Shown: positions 8,138 to 15,165 of the stretch, piece by piece
Position numbering within the stretch: position 1 is the first letter of the stretch
Layout of the letters: each line of letters starts with the position of its first letter
Translations under genes and position numbers: made by a program
Notes under the pieces: model-generated
What the model saw: the letters and a program-made list of their open reading frames with translations, nothing else
Told to the model about the DNA's origin: nothing
Databases searched by the model: none
NCBI GenBank assembly: GCA_027488735.1
Contig: JAIYBB010000004.1
Span: forward strand, 248,001 to 312,000
Origin: Comamonadaceae bacterium
GTDB lineage: Bacteria; Pseudomonadota; Gammaproteobacteria; Burkholderiales; Burkholderiaceae_C
Reading direction: 5' to 3'
Length of the DNA: 64,000 nt

Positions 8138-8227
8138 TCAAGTTTGAAGCGCAACGCGCTTGAGTGATTGTTGAAACACCTCTGCGGGTGTTTTCTCATT
8201 GAGTGCCTCGACCAATCCTTGACGGCG
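8138..8227 (-). mobile_element. C-terminal remnant of an IS30-like transposase (tentative)
   Basis: On the minus strand a 29-codon reading ends in a stop and includes ALNEKTPAEVF followed by SLKRVALQT. The LNxKTPAEVF pattern is typical of the extreme C-terminus of IS30-type transposases. The rest of the element is absent and no terminal inverted repeats are visible. It lies between the ATPase gene and mazE and marks past transposition into the island. The family assignment is tentative because of the short length. Confidence 0.45.
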
Positions 8228-8238
8228 TATAACAATTA

Positions 8239-8267
8239 TTGACACGTATTTAACTTGTTGATACATT
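8239..8267 (+). promoter_or_regulatory. Sigma70-type promoter of mazEF
   Basis: A perfect -35 TTGACA (8239-8244) is separated by 17 nt from TACATT (8262-8267), 25 nt before the mazE ATG. A short GTAT/ATAC inverted repeat spans the spacer and the -10, a possible autoregulatory operator. Confidence 0.7.
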
Positions 8268-8291
8268 TGTGCCAACATTCAGGAGTGAGAC

Positions 8292-8540
8292 ATGAGTTCT
8301 ATTGCGAGTCAAATCAGTGTGTGGGGAAATGGGCTAGCGCTTCGACTTACCAAGCCCATGGCCAAAGAAGCCGGTGTTGTTGAAGGTACGCCAGTGCGTG
8401 TCACCGTCAAACCGGGGCGTATCGTGATTGAGGCAGAAACCGAGTTAAGCCTAGATGAGATGTTGGCGGCCTTTGACCCTCAAAAACATGGAGGCGAACT
8501 GATGGCAGACGCTCCCGTAGGCGTTGAGGCCTTCTCTTGA
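8292..8540 (+). CDS. mazE: MazE-family antitoxin (AbrB/SpoVT fold)
   Basis: An 82-residue antitoxin with the swapped-hairpin AbrB DNA-binding domain: ISVWGNGLALRLTKPMAKEAGV, then GTPVRVTVKPGRIVIEAE. The tail (LSLDEMLAAFDPQKHGGEL) is the usual toxin-wrapping segment. AGGAGTGAG immediately precedes the ATG. Its stop overlaps the mazF start (ATGA), so the pair is translationally coupled. MazE normally represses its own promoter and neutralises the MazF endoribonuclease. Confidence 0.92.
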   Translation: MSSIASQISVWGNGLALRLTKPMAKEAGVVEGTPVRVTVKPGRIVIEAETELSLDEMLAAFDPQKHGGELMADAPVGVEAFS

Positions 8541-8914
8541 TGGCAACGCGTAAATCTGCGTTATGGGTGCCTGAGCGTGCAGAAATTATTTTTATCCAAT
8601 ACAGCCCCCAAGTTGGCGTGGAAATGCCCAACGATCACCCAATGCTCGTCATCTCAACAAAGACATTTGCCGAGAGAACAGGCGTAGTTGTAGGTTTCCC
8701 TATGACACACTCTGGCCAGCATGCTGACAATCCTTTTGCTATCACTGCCCCTGGAGCAAATGGAGAAATCGGTTACTTACTCACTCATCAGCCTAAGTCA
8801 TTCGATTGGAGAAAACGCAATGCGCGTCCCCACCCATGGGGTACTGGTCATACAAAACTGTTGAGCGCTGCATTAAAGCGTTTTGATAACGTATTCAAAA
8901 TTTGTGACCATTGA
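8540..8914 (+). CDS. mazF: MazF/PemK-family mRNA endonuclease toxin
   Basis: A 124-residue toxin of the PemK/MazF family, an SH3-like ribonuclease that cuts mRNA. Family segments are ERAEIIFIQYSPQVGVE, the HPMLVISTKTF strand, and VVVGFPMTHSGQHADNPFAI. The late segment LTHQPKSFDWRKRNA corresponds to the loop carrying conserved basic residues. The ATG at 8540 overlaps the mazE stop; the TTG one codon earlier is less likely. It follows a transposon remnant, in keeping with an acquired module. Confidence 0.92.
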   Translation: MATRKSALWVPERAEIIFIQYSPQVGVEMPNDHPMLVISTKTFAERTGVVVGFPMTHSGQHADNPFAITAPGANGEIGYLLTHQPKSFDWRKRNARPHPWGTGHTKLLSAALKRFDNVFKICDH

Positions 8915-9244
8915 TATTGATAGCAAGCAGCAGGCCGCGCACTGGCTAATTTTTGCGGGCTGAAAGTTTTTATAACGCGGCCTCTGAAATTGACAACTTA
9001 GACGCAGATGAATTGATCGCGCCGCTGCGCATGATCAGAGAGTTATTTCGGGATTAAACGGCACTTGGCGCTCACGCCTTCACCAACACATAAGCCTAGG
9101 CATCTTTCGGGCTCAATATCTTCATGTCGCCATGGCCGCACCAAGCCAAACCGTTGTTGAGCACAACAGAAAGCCGTTTTTTCACATCAACGACAATATG
9201 CTTTTTGGTGTCATATCGCACTGCCTATCACCTTCTCTTTATTC
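8915..9244. other. Degenerate intergenic stretch after mazF
   Basis: About 330 nt with no supported intact gene. A plus-strand open stretch at 8950-9057 reads FYNAASEIDNLDADEL and ends MIRELFRD before a stop; it lacks a start and looks like the tail of an unrecognised gene. A 41-codon minus-strand reading at 9096-9221 (GTG start) is also open but unrecognised. The patchwork suggests decayed gene ends brought in with the island. Confidence 0.45.
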
Positions 9245-9331
9245 ATGATTGAACGCATCCATACATTAGACAAACAACCGCTGGCCTACGGAGGCGGTAA
9301 ATACAAGGCGGTGGTGCCGTTGAATTCGTGA
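9245..9331 (+). pseudogene. C-terminal fragment of a second flavin reductase
   Basis: Twenty-eight codons read MIERIHTLDKQPLAYGGGKY and then KAVVPLNS before TGA. The ERIH...QPLAYGGGKY pattern is the flavin reductase C-terminus, compare VERIQMNDKKPLAYGNGGY in the intact gene at 5.1-5.6 kb. The two differ in sequence, so this is a remnant of a distinct paralog, not a copy. Similarity stops upstream of about 9236. Its TGA overlaps the GTG start of the BLUF gene. Confidence 0.7.
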
Positions 9332-9783
9332 ACCCCATCTACAGATCGCAAAACGACGAGGGCCAGTCTGGTCGCTCTATTCACAATTTGGTGTACTGCA
9401 GCCAAGCGTCAGAGGGCATGGACAAGGAAGCCATCGCCAGCATCATTGCCACGGCAAGGCACCATAACCCCAGGCTGGGCATCACCGGTTTATTGGTGTA
9501 CGGCCAAGGTATTTTTTTCCAATGGCTCGAAGGGCCGCATGACAACGTCACCCAATTGCTGGCCCGCATTTCTGCCGACCCGCGCCATACCAATGTGGTG
9601 GTGTTAAGCCAAGAAGATGAAATTCGCGATCGACTGTTTCCTGAATGGGACATGGAATGGGTGGAAGCAGCAGATATCCGCGAAGTGCTTGACGATGCGT
9701 TGCAGCAATCATCTGATGACAAGCAAAAGCGCATGCTGTCACAGATGCTGTTGGAAATCGAGTCTGGTGGATTGGTCAAATAA
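9328..9783 (+). CDS. BLUF-domain blue-light photoreceptor
   Basis: A 151-residue single-domain BLUF protein that would bind FAD and sense blue light. The photocycle residues are present: the tyrosine in HNLVYCSQA, the asparagine in RHHNPRLGITGLLVYG, and the glutamine in IFFQWLEGP. A C-terminal helical extension of about 45 residues follows, with no output domain, as in short BLUF proteins that act through a partner. The GTG start at 9328 overlaps the stop of a flavin reductase remnant (GTGA), which suggests a former flavin reductase-BLUF operon. No other good start precedes the tyrosine. Confidence 0.88.
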   Translation: MNPIYRSQNDEGQSGRSIHNLVYCSQASEGMDKEAIASIIATARHHNPRLGITGLLVYGQGIFFQWLEGPHDNVTQLLARISADPRHTNVVVLSQEDEIRDRLFPEWDMEWVEAADIREVLDDALQQSSDDKQKRMLSQMLLEIESGGLVK

Positions 9784-10053
9784 ACCAAGCCTTGGGTATA
9801 TGGTCATTGCCCAAACACTTGGCGCAAACCATGGCTTCTCTAAAGACCATGTCCTGCCACTTGATGCGCTATCTTGGACCTGTTTTGTGCGCTTGCTTTT
9901 GCCGCATGAGAACTTTTGAATTGACTTTTAGCGTCGAAGATAAATTCAAAATCAGTAGAATGAAACCAGCATATTCCTAAGAGTTTCGTTGAGCACAGAC
10001 TTCGGCGCTGGTTCAAATTTTTTTCAATGACGTGTATGAATTGAGGGCAAAGC

Positions 10054-11454
10054 ATGCGGGTCATGGCGTGGTTCAAGCGATTTTTTATCAAACAACCTGT
10101 TCGGTCAGAGAACTTGTCGCTGGAAATTGATTCGATTGTTGAAAAGTTTCAACTCGTTAAAGAAGCCAAACGATTGGCAGCACTAGGGTTGCCATCCTTT
10201 CATGAAAAAAAACCCACGCAAAAAGAATCAGAAGTGCTTGAGCATTTGAACCTGATGCGTGAAGAGGCTCAACGCGATTACATCCGACAAACAGAAGACA
10301 TCCATACCAAAGTGGTTGGTATGGAACTCACCTACAAAGCCTTGCAATCGGATGTATTGAATGCCGAGTTTGAACGGCAGACCCGCAAGCTCATGGACGA
10401 GCAGGGCGATTGGCTGAAGAAATTGGCTTACAACGCCATGGTCAGGTTCAAAGAATTAGAGGTGTTTAAAAAGAAAAATGGCTTGGAGCGTGAGGCCAAT
10501 TACCCATCGACCTCCGGGTTGATGTTGCGTTATTCGGTATTGGTGTTTTTGGTGGGCATTGAGGGCGTGTTGAACGCCAATTTTTTTGCCGAAGGATTGA
10601 GTTCAGGCTTGATCGGTGGTTTTGTCTACGCCGCGTTGTTGGCCGGTATCAATGTATTGGGTTGTTTTTTCTTGGGACGTTTTGCGGTGCCATGGGTCGT
10701 GAGCAAACCCGTCGCTGGAAAATTGCTTGGCGCTATTTCCGTGGTGTTTGCCGCGTGTTTCATGCTGCTGGTGGCCATGTCAATCGGTCATATCAGAGAG
10801 CAGTTGATGGCGGGTGCCGCCAACCCGACACAACAAGCCTGGACGGTCATGCAATCGCAATTCTTTGTACTGAATGACTTGGTGTCCTGGTTTCTGGTGG
10901 CTATCTCTTTGGGTTTTGCGATCGCCGCCATATTTGATGGATTAACTATGGACGATATCTATCCGGGCTATGGTGCCATGGTGCGACGCTGTCACCAAAC
11001 ACGCGACGAGTTTGATGCTGAATTTGAAGAAGTCAAAGAAGAACTTGAAGAGTTAAAGCAGGAAAAACTCGACCTGATCAACCAAGGTTTCAAGACCTTG
11101 CACGAAGTGTCCGCTGACTTGAAAAAACTGTTGCTTGAAAAAGAAGCCTTGATGCGTGAGTTCACGGACAAGGTCAGCCAAACCGAGGTGGTGCTTTACG
11201 CTGTCATTCGCAAATTTCGCATCGAAAACGAAATCGCAAGGGAAGATGGTTTGCGCCCCAGTTACTTCGACAGTTTGCCTGCGCTAAACCCGGTCAGCAT
11301 GCCGCGTTTGGACAATGACAAAGAAAATGCATTGCTCGCTGCCTTGGCGCAAGACATCAAAACCTATGAAAGCAACGTGAATACCCAGCGTGAAAAAGTC
11401 TATGCCCTATACGAACACTCAATTTCGCGATTGAACCATTTGAAATACCACTGA
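10054..11454 (+). CDS. Four-TM coiled-coil membrane protein, unknown function
   Basis: A 466-residue protein of no recognised family. The N-terminal 160 residues are helical and charged. Four membrane spans follow at about residues 167-185, 190-212, 222-246 and 275-295. The C-terminal 170 residues begin with a strong coiled coil (EEVKEELEELKQEKLDL). The ATG at 10054 has GAGGG 7 nt upstream. It heads a four-gene operon with spacings of 13, 3 and 9 nt, followed by an anchored vWA-like protein, a J-domain protein and a zinc-ribbon protein. The preceding 270 nt show no gene. A scaffold or channel-like role is only a guess. Confidence 0.85.
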   Translation: MRVMAWFKRFFIKQPVRSENLSLEIDSIVEKFQLVKEAKRLAALGLPSFHEKKPTQKESEVLEHLNLMREEAQRDYIRQTEDIHTKVVGMELTYKALQSDVLNAEFERQTRKLMDEQGDWLKKLAYNAMVRFKELEVFKKKNGLEREANYPSTSGLMLRYSVLVFLVGIEGVLNANFFAEGLSSGLIGGFVYAALLAGINVLGCFFLGRFAVPWVVSKPVAGKLLGAISVVFAACFMLLVAMSIGHIREQLMAGAANPTQQAWTVMQSQFFVLNDLVSWFLVAISLGFAIAAIFDGLTMDDIYPGYGAMVRRCHQTRDEFDAEFEEVKEELEELKQEKLDLINQGFKTLHEVSADLKKLLLEKEALMREFTDKVSQTEVVLYAVIRKFRIENEIAREDGLRPSYFDSLPALNPVSMPRLDNDKENALLAALAQDIKTYESNVNTQREKVYALYEHSISRLNHLKYH

Positions 11455-11467
11455 GCATTCTTTTGCC

Positions 11468-12271
11468 ATGGCACGTCAAACAAAATTACAAAAGCGCAAA
11501 ACAAGAAGCAACATACTTTTCAGCGTGTTCTTTTTTTCTTTGGTAGTTGCGGGTATTGCATCAGCTGTTTGGTGGAATCTGCAACGCAAGCCCGGTCTGG
11601 ACCCTATCACAATGTGCCCTGCGCAAGGTCCAAGCGGTCAACGGGTGGTGTTGATTGACCGAACCGACCCGTTTAATTTGGCGCAAAAGACATCGCTGGA
11701 CATTTTCATCAAAAACTTGGTCGACGCAACGCCGCCTGGTCAACTGTTGTCCGTGTATCTATTGGGCGATGATTTCAAGGCCAACACCAAACCCCTGTTT
11801 GAATTGTGCAATCCCGGTGACGGACAAGAAAACAGTGAATTAACAACTAATCTCAAAGCGCTAAAGCAGCAATACATCAAACACTTCATTGAGCCCATGT
11901 TGTCTGTCACTGATGGCATGATGAATGTGCAAGCTGCCAATGAATCGCCCATTTTGGAAATGCTGCAACTGGTCAACCTCAACTCCATACAAAAACAAAA
12001 AATCAAGGGCGAAGTACGCTTGTATGTGCTGTCTGACATGTTGCAAAACAGCAAGTCACTGACCATGTATGGCAAGCCTGTTGGCTTTGAAGCCTACGCC
12101 AGCAGTTATGCCGCCAGCAAATTATTTGTTGATTTTTCACAAGTTCATGTGGAAGTGCATTTGGTCAACAGCAGTCCGCGCAGCTTGAACCCTGAGTTGT
12201 TAGATTTCTGGAAAGCGTATTTTGAAAATGCCCGTGTCAAATCCCTCAGTTTTCATGCCTTGGCTGGTTAA
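11468..12271 (+). CDS. Membrane-anchored vWA-like protein
   Basis: A 267-residue protein with a basic N-terminus, one membrane span (about residues 16-36) and an extracytoplasmic domain. The first strand reads RVVLIDRTDPF, a D-x-T-D pattern resembling a divergent von Willebrand A metal site; later strands are LLSVYLLGDDF and VRLYVLSDMLQNS, and cysteines occur in MCPAQ and LCNPG. This is consistent with a Rossmann-like vWA fold, but the canonical DxSxS is absent. It lies 13 nt after the coiled-coil membrane gene and 3 nt before the J-domain gene. Function is unknown. Confidence 0.75.
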   Translation: MARQTKLQKRKTRSNILFSVFFFSLVVAGIASAVWWNLQRKPGLDPITMCPAQGPSGQRVVLIDRTDPFNLAQKTSLDIFIKNLVDATPPGQLLSVYLLGDDFKANTKPLFELCNPGDGQENSELTTNLKALKQQYIKHFIEPMLSVTDGMMNVQAANESPILEMLQLVNLNSIQKQKIKGEVRLYVLSDMLQNSKSLTMYGKPVGFEAYASSYAASKLFVDFSQVHVEVHLVNSSPRSLNPELLDFWKAYFENARVKSLSFHALAG

Positions 12272-12274
12272 CTT

Positions 12275-12778
12275 ATGAAGGATTTGTACCAAGTCTTCGG
12301 GTTGCTGCATACCGCTGAAAACGAGGTCATCAAAGCTGCATATAAAGCGTTGGCACAAAAATACCATCCTGATCGGCATCCCGAGAAGAAATTCCTTTAT
12401 ACGGAAATCATGGCCGAGCTCAATCACGCGCACGCCATACTTGGCAACGCTCGCAAGCGCAAAGAATTTGACGCGGCTTGGAAGAAATTTACGGACAAGC
12501 ACAAACGCCCCGAAGAGCCTGTGCCGCAGCCACCTCCCGTACACGAAGCTCCGCCTGTTAAACCGTCAGAAAAGCATGAAACAGTGTTGTCCCATTTGGC
12601 GAGTAACAAGATTGATGAATTTCAAATGATTCATTTGTATGAGGAATTATTTGGAAACTCATTGACCATTCAGTACGGGTGGACCAATCACTATGTCCAC
12701 AAACTCGATGGCAACGAGGTAAGGTATAGCTTCACAGAATTAAAAAATCTGATCATTGAAAAATTAAACGCAAGTTAG
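12275..12778 (+). CDS. J-domain protein (DnaJ-like cochaperone)
   Basis: A 167-residue protein with an N-terminal J domain (about residues 2-67): LYQVFGL, AAYKALAQKYHPDRHP with the HPD motif at 31-33, and NHAHAILGNARKRKEFD. A proline-rich linker (about 78-97) leads to a C-terminal domain of about 70 residues with no recognised fold. The J domain should stimulate an Hsp70 ATPase and recruit it to a client; no DnaK gene is nearby, so the housekeeping one would serve. It sits third in the four-gene operon. The client, perhaps one of the two neighbouring membrane proteins, is inferred. Confidence 0.9.
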   Translation: MKDLYQVFGLLHTAENEVIKAAYKALAQKYHPDRHPEKKFLYTEIMAELNHAHAILGNARKRKEFDAAWKKFTDKHKRPEEPVPQPPPVHEAPPVKPSEKHETVLSHLASNKIDEFQMIHLYEELFGNSLTIQYGWTNHYVHKLDGNEVRYSFTELKNLIIEKLNAS

Positions 12779-12787
12779 GCGCCCTCC

Positions 12788-13567
12788 ATGGAATACCCGT
12801 TTGAAAAGTACCGATCGACAAGCCGCGACAAGGAGGCTTTTTTAAAGTTGTTACCCAATGTCAGTGCCGCCTTGCCCGAATACTTTCGAGCTCTGTCGGT
12901 GGCACACCACAGCATCGAACAAAAAAACATGTTCAACCAGCCCCAAGGCATACGGCAAAGCACGGGCTTGACCAGTTCGCTCAATCTTTTGCTGGTGGCC
13001 ATGGTCAATGACCGGGTGATTGGTGTGAATGCTGATTTGGTGAAGTTCATTGATGCGCTGCGCATATTGGTGCTGAAGTGGTATTCCTTTGGCAATGACT
13101 TGAAAGCGTGTGTGTATTTTGGTTATTACTATTACACCCACAAAAGCGCATCGGAACACGAAGTCCGCCAGCAGCTAGATGCCATCCGTTTTTTGGTGGA
13201 TGAATCCAGCCGTGTGTCTGAAGACACCGGTATTTTGCAATTGATGAAGCCGCCCAATTCACGGCGCTGGTATGCCGCTGAAAGTCATATCGGAGACAAG
13301 CTTTATCCGCTCACGGTTCAGGCCGGTGATTTCGCCAGAGTCGATTTGCCTCGTCCCGCTTATCAAGTCAGTTTCAAGGCCAGCCAACTGTTCGATTTGC
13401 GCGTGCCCATCACACTCACAGACCAAGAGTTGGAAAGGCCGGAGATCAGTCATGGCAAAGCCATCGTCAGTTGTCCTTCTTGTGGTCAGAAGTGCCGCAT
13501 TGATGTCTACAAACGCATGGAGATCAAATGCCCTACTTGCCATCAGGTGTGGACGCAATCGACTTAA
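12788..13567 (+). CDS. Zinc-ribbon protein, last gene of the J-domain operon
   Basis: A 259-residue protein, predominantly helical over about 180 residues, then a beta-rich segment and a C-terminal zinc ribbon with CPSC (229-232) and CPTC (248-251). No family is recognised. A ribbon at the extreme C-terminus suggests a protein- or nucleic-acid-contact module. The gene is 9 nt after the J-domain gene. Its TAA overlaps the stop of the convergent MpaB-family gene by 4 nt. Confidence 0.8.
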   Translation: MEYPFEKYRSTSRDKEAFLKLLPNVSAALPEYFRALSVAHHSIEQKNMFNQPQGIRQSTGLTSSLNLLLVAMVNDRVIGVNADLVKFIDALRILVLKWYSFGNDLKACVYFGYYYYTHKSASEHEVRQQLDAIRFLVDESSRVSEDTGILQLMKPPNSRRWYAAESHIGDKLYPLTVQAGDFARVDLPRPAYQVSFKASQLFDLRVPITLTDQELERPEISHGKAIVSCPSCGQKCRIDVYKRMEIKCPTCHQVWTQST

Positions 13568-14454
13568 ATAGCTTGAGCCCGACGTCTGGCTTGGGCGGCG
13601 ACTCCGTCAATATCCAAGGCCGATTGAATGGGGGATGAAGCCAAGCGCAAAGCTTGGCGTACGCATTGTTTTTCCCATTCGCAGGCGACCGGTTTTCGCA
13701 GCATATGAAGCGCCCAATCGGGCAATATGTGGAAACTGGCTTGAATCACTAACTTCATGAACGGCAGGTCCCACAGATCAACCGGGTAGTTTTCAATCAC
13801 ACGCAATATGTCTTGGGTTCTTTCATCGAATCGCAAGTCAGGTTGAAATGCCTTCAAAGCTTCATCACTGCAGATCGCATCTGTCGGCAAGGGGTTCGCT
13901 CCTAGGCGTTGTCCGATGCCTGCCATCTCTGCGGTATAGGTGTGTTGCTCCAAAGCACTCAGTGGTCGGGCGGACAACCATTGGTAGCCATTTAAAAAAC
14001 TGGTGACTTCTGCCAGATGTACCCAACGCAATAACTCGGGTTCATTGGCCATGTAGGGATTGCCATCCGGCATGTGGCCTTTCACCTGCGCATGAATATG
14101 GTTGACACGTTCAATCGCTGCCAGTGCATCTGCTTTGGCACCATAGGTGGTGACGGCCACGAAGTATGCGGTGCGTCCCAATCTGCCTTTGAGGTTGCTT
14201 CTGAAATTGGAGTGGTCCCACACCGCAGCCAGTGCGCGAGGATGCAGGGCTTGCAACATCAAGGATGACAGTCCACCCACCATCATGCTTACGAAGTGGG
14301 CATGAACCCGCCAAGCCACTGCGTCAGGGCCTAGCAAACCAGGGTCTCCAGCCGGTTGGGCAAATGCGTCAGGGGAGCTGGTTGAGCCGGTCAGTTGTTT
14401 GATGCGAAGACCAATGAGACGACGCACAAAGGGCGGCATCTCTGGTGCAGTCAT
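13564..14454 (-). CDS. MpaB-family oxygenase (DUF2236)
   Basis: A 296-residue protein of the DUF2236/MpaB family, which includes latex-clearing rubber oxygenase Lcp and fungal MpaB; members are b-haem dependent. Family features are VAWRVHAHFVSMMVGGLSSLMLQALHPRALAAVWDHSN in sense (visible from RVHAHF to HPRALA), the RLGRTAYFVAVTTYG helix, HIHAQVKG and NPYMANEPELLRWVH. The histidine-rich positions fit haem and substrate binding. It is 39 nt downstream of an Rrf2 regulator on the same strand, likely one transcript. Substrate unknown. Confidence 0.85.
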   Translation of the reverse strand: MTAPEMPPFVRRLIGLRIKQLTGSTSSPDAFAQPAGDPGLLGPDAVAWRVHAHFVSMMVGGLSSLMLQALHPRALAAVWDHSNFRSNLKGRLGRTAYFVAVTTYGAKADALAAIERVNHIHAQVKGHMPDGNPYMANEPELLRWVHLAEVTSFLNGYQWLSARPLSALEQHTYTAEMAGIGQRLGANPLPTDAICSDEALKAFQPDLRFDERTQDILRVIENYPVDLWDLPFMKLVIQASFHILPDWALHMLRKPVACEWEKQCVRQALRLASSPIQSALDIDGVAAQARRRAQAI

Positions 14455-14493
14455 ATACCGTCAATCAAGAAAAAGAAGAATTTGTGGATACGG

Positions 14494-15012
14494 TCAAGCC
14501 GCCATGGAAGACGCCAAATTGAAGACAGAATTGGGACCGCTGGGTAGGCGATGAATTTGCAAGGGTTTGAATCTTCGCGGCTCTGTGGTCGTGGTTCTTT
14601 GTGGTTCAGCCCCCCAAATTTCCTCTGGCATCTGCGCCATGACTTCATCCAAGTTCATATGTTGCAAATGATTTTCTAAAAACTCTTGCATCATCCACTT
14701 GATCAAGTCTTTGTCGAACTCCTGCGGTTTGAGAGCAGATTTGTTTTTTGCAGTGTCGACAAAATCAAACGCACGAACAATGTCAATCAGTTTGAGTTCG
14801 GAGGGTTTTCCATTCGAGCAGTAGCCGCCACCCGGACCACGATAAGACACCACGAAACCATATTTTTTTAATTTAGACAGCAGTGCTTCGAGGTAGGAAA
14901 TTGACAAACCCAAGCGCTTGCTGATGGTCTGCGTGGTAACCGGACCGTTTGGTTGGTTTTTACATACCAACAACACTGTGTTCACGGCGTTTCTTGTCAG
15001 GCTGGAAAACAT
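14494..15012 (-). CDS. Rrf2-family transcriptional regulator
   Basis: A 172-residue regulator with the Rrf2 winged helix: FSSLTRNAVNTVLLV, then the recognition-helix region KRLGLSISYLEALLSKLKKYGFV and the wing YRGPGGGYCS. The three closely spaced cysteines that hold the Fe-S cluster in IscR and NsrR are absent, so it probably senses by another route or lacks a cofactor. It is divergent from a MerR-type gene with about 150 nt between them and upstream of the MpaB-family gene, its likely target. Confidence 0.88.
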   Translation of the reverse strand: MFSSLTRNAVNTVLLVCKNQPNGPVTTQTISKRLGLSISYLEALLSKLKKYGFVVSYRGPGGGYCSNGKPSELKLIDIVRAFDFVDTAKNKSALKPQEFDKDLIKWMMQEFLENHLQHMNLDEVMAQMPEEIWGAEPQRTTTTEPRRFKPLQIHRLPSGPNSVFNLASSMAA

Positions 15013-15165
15013 GAATTTCTCCTCTTTGTACTTGCACTTTGTTGGTGCTATTCAGATGTCTCAGTGTGTAATGTATATGTTGCCAGACAATAAAGAAATA
15101 AAAATAGGTTTTGCCAAGGAATTTCTGTAGAATAACTCAACAAAACCTATTCATCATTGAGACTT

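Noticed and set aside
9096..9221. 41-codon minus-strand frame with GTG start in the degenerate stretch
   Set aside because: Too short, no homology recognised, no ribosome site; recorded only within the intergenic description.
9792..9980. 62-codon plus-strand frame after the BLUF gene
   Set aside because: No recognisable domain or ribosome site, and competing frames are equally open; treated as an intergenic region.
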